From: Bacteroidota bacterium
GTDB taxonomy: Bacteria > Bacteroidota > Bacteroidia > Bacteroidales > WCHB1-69
Direction: 5' to 3'
DNA: 7,283 bases
NCBI GenBank assembly: GCA_023459435.1
Contig: JAEWUL010000074.1
Location: forward strand, 1 to 7,283
Each line of letters starts with the position of its first letter. Position 1 is the first letter of the stretch. Below the pieces are notes generated by a model. It was not told the origin of the DNA and made no database searches. It was given only the letters and a program-made list of their open reading frames with translations. This document shows positions 7,253 through 7,283 of the stretch, in pieces. The position numbers were made by a program, and so were the translations under genes.

Positions 7253-7274
7253 TTTTTGTCCCGTTTTTGTCCCG
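7253..7274. repeat. Tandem 11-bp direct repeat
   Basis: TTTTTGTCCCG occurs twice without a gap (7253-7263 and 7264-7274), preceded by T-rich runs broken by single Gs (7238-7252). On the minus strand it reads CGGGACAAAAA twice. Short GC-containing repeats next to a tRNA end resemble integrase arm-type binding sites, but no integrase is visible before the right edge. No supported gene covers 7169-7283. Confidence 0.55.
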
Positions 7275-7283
7275 GTATTAATT

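Noticed and set aside
7184..7283. Minus-strand frame open from the right edge through the tRNA-like stretch
   Set aside because: Its translation is low-complexity Lys/Asn/Gln-rich sequence without integrase motifs; openness over such AT-rich sequence is not evidence of coding.
7184..7283. A complete tRNA gene on the minus strand
   Set aside because: No T-loop, anticodon arm or 5' acceptor strand can be found upstream of the tRNA-like 3' end.
1..7283. CRISPR array, toxin-antitoxin pair, retron or other defence system
   Set aside because: No regularly spaced repeats, no small gene pair with toxin features, and no reverse transcriptase or nuclease motifs are visible.

Overview
The window looks like a chromosomal piece of an AT-rich member of the Bacteroidota. 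Three signs support this: two promoter -7 boxes of the TAnnTTTG type, start codons without clear Shine-Dalgarno sequences, and a large alpha-2-macroglobulin lipoprotein of the form typical of that phylum. I cannot name a genus from the sequence.

Layout. Positions 1-4102 (minus strand) hold the first 1367 codons of an alpha-2-macroglobulin (A2M) lipoprotein whose 3' end, including the thioester domain, lies beyond the left edge. Positions 4103-4256 form a short divergent promoter region. From 4257 on the plus strand come a family 2 glycosyltransferase (4257-5270), a LytS-type sensor histidine kinase read in two pieces (5278-5559 and 5623-6309), and a LytTR-type response regulator (6306-7022). 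The glycosyltransferase and the first kinase piece are 7 nt apart, and the kinase and regulator overlap by 4 nt, so these genes probably form one operon. A strong hairpin terminator follows at 7131-7168. The last ~115 bases hold no gene. They contain what looks like the 3' end of a tRNA gene (minus strand, 7169-7183) and a tandem 11-bp repeat (7253-7274), a combination suggesting the edge of an integrated element.

How the genes may work together. The A2M is expected to be a membrane-anchored protease trap in the periplasm or at the outer membrane. The glycosyltransferase probably adds a sugar to a cell-surface polysaccharide. The kinase and regulator would sense a membrane or envelope signal and control transcription through the LytTR domain. 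A shared envelope theme is plausible but is inference.

The most notable observation is the kinase. Its two pieces are in the same reading frame, separated by one TAA codon and 21 open codons. Joined, they give the usual four-helix membrane domain plus kinase core. This is therefore best read as one gene interrupted by a nonsense codon or a sequencing error. I do not see a clearly new multi-gene system in the window.
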